NCBI GenBank assembly: GCA_029259635.1
Contig: JAJDEU010000013.1
Location: forward strand, 62,001 to 126,000
DNA length: 64,000 bases
From: Planctomycetota bacterium
GTDB taxonomy: Bacteria > Planctomycetota > UBA1135 > GCA-002686595
Direction of reading: 5' to 3'
Every line of letters begins with the position of its first letter. The stretch's first letter is position 1. Shown here one piece after another: positions 60,304 to 64,000 of the stretch. Both the position numbers and the translations under genes were made by a program. Under the pieces are notes generated by a model that saw only the letters and a program-made list of their open reading frames with translations, was not told the DNA's origin and did no database searches.

Positions 60304-61083
60304 CTAAAACCCGCCGACTCCAATTCGCTCAAGGTCATCCGCGACCAGATCGCGCAGCGCCTCGGCGTACCTGCGGATCTCGTACTGAGCATCCGGCTTC
60401 AGTCTCTGATCGAAGAAGTGCAGAAGGCCTTGCAACGACACGGTCCAGTAGGCCTGGCTGTAGAGCGACTGGGGCAGCACCGTCCGCGCGATTTCCTTCG
60501 CAACGCCGCGTTCGATCCGCGCTTCGTAGTTCGCAAAAGCCTCGCGGCACTCGGCCAACATCGCCTCTCGTTCGCCGTGGTGATCGAAGTGCTCGTCCAA
60601 ATCCACCGAAGCCTGCTTGTTGCCGTGCGGAGGATTCGAGCGCATCACCTTCGGCACATAAAACTCGGGCGTCCACTTCACGTAGCGCCCGGAGACCTCG
60701 TTCCAGGAGCAGCCTTTGTCCGTGTCGTAGAGCACGTCGAAGATATCCACTCCGACCGTGTGACCGTCCACTTCGTAGGTGCGCCAAGTGCTGCCGACCT
60801 GATACTTGAATGCTTGCCGAAAGACGAACAGCGGCGCCTTCCAGTGAAAGGTGTAGAAGGAGTGTCGGTAGGGCGAGGTGTGGCCATGCTCCCAGAGGAA
60901 GCCGCACAGCTTCGAATCTCGCTCACCAAACTCGCTCTTCTCGTTCTCGTAGGAGATACGCGCGGAGTTCACGACTTTGAGCGCGTGATCCTGCTGCATC
61001 TTGTCCACCAGCGCGACGAATCCGATCTCATCGTCAAGGGTCTGAACGGCTCCTGTAGGTGCGTGTATCTCTCCGACGGTCAT
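60304..61083 (-). CDS. thyX: ThyX-family protein (flavin-dependent thymidylate synthase-like) with altered signature
   Basis: 259 residues from ATG 61083, which has GGAG seven bases upstream. ThyX methylates dUMP with methylenetetrahydrofolate and FAD. The fold is clear: HGHTSPYRHSFYTFHWKAPL, FVFRQ, NEVSGRY (128-134), EIARTVLPQSLY and DAQYEIRRYAEALRD. Two key elements are changed. RHR is KYQ (93-95), and about 28 residues are inserted between that site and NEVSGRY, splitting the signature. In SLQGLLHF, Gln218 stands where the catalytic Arg of NxRSLxxF (Arg174 of the Thermotoga enzyme) is expected. It may be a divergent thymidylate synthase or a related nucleotide-modifying enzyme. It stands alone, 74 bp upstream of the YdjY-like gene on the same strand. 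Confidence 0.8.
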   Translation of the reverse strand: MTVGEIHAPTGAVQTLDDEIGFVALVDKMQQDHALKVVNSARISYENEKSEFGERDSKLCGFLWEHGHTSPYRHSFYTFHWKAPLFVFRQAFKYQVGSTWRTYEVDGHTVGVDIFDVLYDTDKGCSWNEVSGRYVKWTPEFYVPKVMRSNPPHGNKQASVDLDEHFDHHGEREAMLAECREAFANYEARIERGVAKEIARTVLPQSLYSQAYWTVSLQGLLHFFDQRLKPDAQYEIRRYAEALRDLVADDLERIGVGGF

Positions 61084-61331
61084 CAATCTTCTCCGGGGTC
61101 TTTCGTCTGCGCCAGGCATGCGACGCGGTGCTCGGGCTCGATCCTTCCCCAGTGGGAAAAGGCGCGCTTGGCTGCCTTCCAACGAGCTCGGCTAGACTTT
61201 ACGACTCCGCAGGCAGAGTTGACAGTTGATAGAGCGCCCGTTTGTCGACGGCCTTGAATTCTCAAGCTACCTCTTAATCGATAGCTCCGCTCGCCTACGC
61301 CGATCATGCGCTCTATCCTTCCCCCAGCCCC

Positions 61332-63812
61332 ATGATTTCGTTCCGAGCCAATACTCCCGCGAGCCCACGCCCTTCTCAAGCCGGGCGCCCTGCGATTCTG
61401 ATCGCAGCCCTCGTCGCAACCCTCACGGCAGCTGCCGGTTGCGCGCCGCCCGAGCCGCCCGAGATTATCCACCTCTTGGAGCTGGCCTCCCATCCGGCCG
61501 CTGGCAGGTATGAGTCGAGCGCATCTCGAAATGCGCCAACGATCCTGAAGGATGAGGATCTGAAATGGACCCCGGTGCCCAATCCCGAACGCCAGACCAG
61601 CGAGAAGGAGCGCGCTCTGTTTTTCGAGCACGCGGCGAAGACCGAGTCCGGTGGGTTGACCCTCGGAGCTGTTCCCGGCGCGTGGGCCACCGTCGTTGAG
61701 CTCGAACCGAACACCATCTTCAAGATCTCGGCCCAAGCCGAGCTCGAAGGACTCTTGCCGGGCCCCGGTTATCGCACCGCACGCCTTCTCGCCGTCGACT
61801 TTCAGGAGTCCCCCAAGAGCCTCTCGCTCGAGGACCTCCTCGCCGTCGAACTGAGCCACGCCTGGAGCACACCTCTGGATGGCGATGGGATCACCCGCGA
61901 GGCCGAACTCGTCTTTCGCACGAACGCGGAATCGCACTCCGTCGGCCTGTTCTTGTTTCTCGCGATGAACAAGCCCTTCGAGGGCACGCGCGTGACCTGG
62001 AAGAACGTTCGGTTGAGTCCGGCGCTGCCCTTGGATCACCTGCGAGCGGCGAACGAGGAGCCGCTCGATCCCGAGAGCGAGCAAGTGCTGCCCGTCGGCG
62101 CATTCATCATCGGCGAGACCTATCGACCTGCGCTCGCGCTCTTCAAAGGAGACCGCGCCGAGCTCGACGTGACGCTTCCCACAGGTCGCTCCCGCCTCGA
62201 CGCGTGGATCGGCGTGCCGCCCTACGCGCTCATCCGCGAAGGAGCGTCGGCCTCCGTCGATGTCTTCGTCCGCAAGCGCGGGTCAGACTCTCAAAGTGGC
62301 GAAGTTTCACTCGGTTCCTTTGAGGTCAAGAATCAGATCGAGGAGCCGACTCGGTGGGTCCCGCTGCGTGTCGACCTTCCTAAAAAATTCGCGGGAGCCC
62401 CGGTGACCCTACGCTTCGAGGCTACCTCCAAAACGGACGGCCCCGTCGTCATCGCGCTCGGCGGTCCGCGCATCGTCCCGAGGAAGCCGAAGCGCGTCGG
62501 TCCCAATGTGGTTCTGATCTCGCTCGACACGCTGCGCGCCGATCGCCTCGGATCTTACGGCGGCCCCGCGATCAACTCGCCGAGTATCGACGCTCTAGCG
62601 GCCGAGTCGCTGCTGTTCGAAAACGCCTGGTCCCCCGCGACCTACACGCTGCCTTCCCACGTCAGCATTTTTTCCGGTCAGCTGCCCAGCGTTCACGGCG
62701 TGCAGCGTCCGGCCAACCGCATCGACCGGGCGCGCACCACTCTGCTCGCGAACTACCTAGCCGAGCGGGGCTACACCACCGGCTCCTTCACGGGCGGTGG
62801 CTACTTGCACCCAAACTTCGGCTTCGCGAGCGGTTTCGAGAGCTACGGAACGATCGACCCCGTCACCAACCCCGAGAGCCTGGAGATTCGAGAGGGCGCC
62901 GCGACGAACTCGTTGCTCAGCATGGACCTGATCGAAGACAACAACATCGAGCGGGTTGTCGAGTGGCTCGAGTCGCACGCGAACGAGTCCTTTCTGCTCT
63001 TCTTTCACTCCTACATCGCGCACCAGTTCGATCCGTCACCCGAAGCAGCGCGAGCACTCGGCGTAAAGCCGCGCGTCCCCGAAGATTTCGAGACCCTGCA
63101 GCTCCTGTTCTCGCACGAGAATCCGCCGGAGGAACATCGCAAGCGACTGTTCGAATTGTATGACGCGACCGTTCGCCAAGCGGACACAGCCGTTGGACGT
63201 CTGATCGAGACCTTGCGCGAGCTCGAACTACTCGAAGACACCATTGTGGTGCTCACTTCGGACCACGGAAAAGAGATCGGCGACCACGGCAAGATCAACC
63301 ACGGGCACACCCTGCATCATGAGCTCGTCAACGTGCCTCTGATTCTGCGCGTGCCCGGCTATGCCGCAGAACGTCGAGCAGCACCGGTCTCCGGCGTCGA
63401 TATTTTCCCGACGATCCTCGAGCTGCTCGACCTTCCCCTTCCGCACGCGACGCCGGTTCAGGGCAGCAGCTTGCTCTCACCCGCCCCCGATCGCCCGGTC
63501 TTCGCCGAGGTTGACGGCATGTACAGCGGTGTCGCGCTTCGCGAGGGCAAACTCAAGACGATTGTCATGAGCACGGAACGCGACTGGTCGAAGGGCGGAA
63601 TCGAGCAGAGCTTTGACGTCGAAGCGGATCCGCTCGAGCTCGCGCCCCTTGAATTAAGCGAAGAGCGCCGTGAGCGCGCGCTCGAATTCGGTCGCGCTCT
63701 GCGAGCGCTCGGTGCGAGCCTGCGCAGTTCGGATGGAACGCGTCGCGCGCTCGATCCGGAGACCAAAGCCCGGCTCGAAAGCCTGGGCTACACGATCGGG
63801 CTCGACGACTAG
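61332..63812 (+). CDS. Sulfatase/alkaline-phosphatase-fold lipoprotein
   Basis: 826 residues. A long N-terminal leader ends in LTAAAGC, a lipobox, so the protein is probably a lipoprotein. Residues 45-385 form two or more beta domains with no recognised motif. From about 390 the alkaline-phosphatase superfamily begins: NVVLISLDTLRADRLGSYGG (metal Asp), then TYTLPSHVSIFSG (about 437) where sulfatases have CxPxR, so the nucleophile would be a Thr/Ser and not formylglycine; LTSDHGKEIGDHGKINHG (about 640) supplies the second metal site. Such proteins are usually annotated sulfatase-like but may be phosphate- or phosphonate-ester hydrolases or lipid/sugar headgroup transferases. It converges with a gene entering from the right. 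Confidence 0.88.
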   Translation: MISFRANTPASPRPSQAGRPAILIAALVATLTAAAGCAPPEPPEIIHLLELASHPAAGRYESSASRNAPTILKDEDLKWTPVPNPERQTSEKERALFFEHAAKTESGGLTLGAVPGAWATVVELEPNTIFKISAQAELEGLLPGPGYRTARLLAVDFQESPKSLSLEDLLAVELSHAWSTPLDGDGITREAELVFRTNAESHSVGLFLFLAMNKPFEGTRVTWKNVRLSPALPLDHLRAANEEPLDPESEQVLPVGAFIIGETYRPALALFKGDRAELDVTLPTGRSRLDAWIGVPPYALIREGASASVDVFVRKRGSDSQSGEVSLGSFEVKNQIEEPTRWVPLRVDLPKKFAGAPVTLRFEATSKTDGPVVIALGGPRIVPRKPKRVGPNVVLISLDTLRADRLGSYGGPAINSPSIDALAAESLLFENAWSPATYTLPSHVSIFSGQLPSVHGVQRPANRIDRARTTLLANYLAERGYTTGSFTGGGYLHPNFGFASGFESYGTIDPVTNPESLEIREGAATNSLLSMDLIEDNNIERVVEWLESHANESFLLFFHSYIAHQFDPSPEAARALGVKPRVPEDFETLQLLFSHENPPEEHRKRLFELYDATVRQADTAVGRLIETLRELELLEDTIVVLTSDHGKEIGDHGKINHGHTLHHELVNVPLILRVPGYAAERRAAPVSGVDIFPTILELLDLPLPHATPVQGSSLLSPAPDRPVFAEVDGMYSGVALREGKLKTIVMSTERDWSKGGIEQSFDVEADPLELAPLELSEERRERALEFGRALRALGASLRSSDGTRRALDPETKARLESLGYTIGLDD

Positions 63813-64000
63813 TCGTCGCTCGCGCTACTTCTTGCTTCACTGAGCCGAAGCGCAAGAGCTTCGATCTCTACTTCTAAAACGTCTTGGAGCTCTCGCGCCT
63901 CGCGGGAAAAACCGAGACTGGCTTCGGCCCTATCCGCACTCTCTCGCGCGCGCTTCAGATCTCCATCCTGCGTGGCTTGACGCCCGCGAAGCTGCCAGCG
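63809..64000 (-). CDS. Coiled-coil protein, C-terminal end only (runs past the right edge)
   Basis: The minus strand from 64000 reads 63 codons and a TAG stop without interruption. The fragment is Arg/Glu/Ala-rich with a heptad-like pattern (LKRARESADRAEASLGFSRE, ARELQDVLEVEIEALALRLS), ending SSASDD, consistent with a coiled coil or a TPR protein end. The stop codon overlaps that of the sulfatase-like gene. Nothing can be said about function. Confidence 0.6.
   Translation of the reverse strand, partial: RWQLRGRQATQDGDLKRARESADRAEASLGFSREARELQDVLEVEIEALALRLSEARSSASDD

Overview
Organism. The window is a GC-rich (about 60% by eye) bacterial chromosome segment with tightly packed, often 1-11 bp overlapping genes. 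Gene content points to a Planctomycetota-like, Gram-negative-type lineage: secreted FG-GAP/VCBS proteins (one with an ASPIC/UnbV end), a YdjY-type exported protein, a GldF/GldG-like ABC exporter with a DUF4340 partner, lipoprotein signal peptides, a DUF481 outer-membrane protein, ThyX and myo-inositol-1-phosphate synthase. This assignment is inference from gene content; there is no rRNA or other marker here. I saw no tRNA, rRNA, CRISPR array, insertion sequence or prophage.

Layout. 1-5.7 kb (minus): an M14 carboxypeptidase-like lipoprotein cut by the left edge, an acyl-CoA ligase, pdxA, and a FliK-like/FlhB-C-like pair. 5.9-11.4 kb (minus): glycerol kinase, an ECF sigma / zinc-finger-TPR / secreted-protein operon, and a LolA-like exported protein. 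11.6-13.4 kb (plus): queG and a small zinc-ribbon protein with a clear terminator. 13.5-18.8 kb (minus): a TPR protein and two FG-GAP surface proteins. 19.3-21.3 kb (plus): an ArsM-type methyltransferase and thiE. 21.3-39.8 kb: a phosphorelay region of seven to eight genes (histidine kinases, and stand-alone, HDOD and HD-GYP response regulators) on both sides of, and pointing away from or along with, a very large pyruvate:ferredoxin/flavodoxin oxidoreductase gene (nifJ). 39.8-47.3 kb (minus): queA, a polytopic GT-C-type membrane protein, and a three-gene regulatory operon (sigma-like protein, TPR-like protein, and a GAF-AAA+-Fis protein resembling a sigma-54 activator without the sigma-54 loop). 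47.8-50.2 kb: fabI (plus), then a ZIP transporter and a DUF481 protein (minus). 50.6-55.5 kb (plus): a four-gene GldAFG/DUF4340-type ABC operon. 55.5-61.1 kb (minus): an orphan DNA methyltransferase, a small anchored protein with its own terminator, inositol-phosphate synthase with two upstream envelope genes, and a divergent ThyX. 61.3-63.8 kb (plus): a sulfatase-fold lipoprotein; a coiled-coil protein enters from the right edge.

How the genes work together. Housekeeping items (PLP, thiamine, queuosine, fatty-acid, dTMP and glycerol metabolism) are scattered singly. The accessory content is mostly regulation and envelope. The two signalling clusters flanking nifJ have related gene sets (PAS kinase, REC-HDOD, REC-HD) in roughly mirror order, and none of the response regulators has a DNA-binding domain, so output is probably through protein contacts, cyclic-di-GMP turnover (the one intact HD-GYP) or HDOD scaffolding. 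The sigma-like/TPR/degenerate-AAA+ operon at 42.6-47.3 kb is the best candidate in this window for an undescribed regulatory system. The divergent ThyX is the best candidate for an enzyme with altered chemistry.
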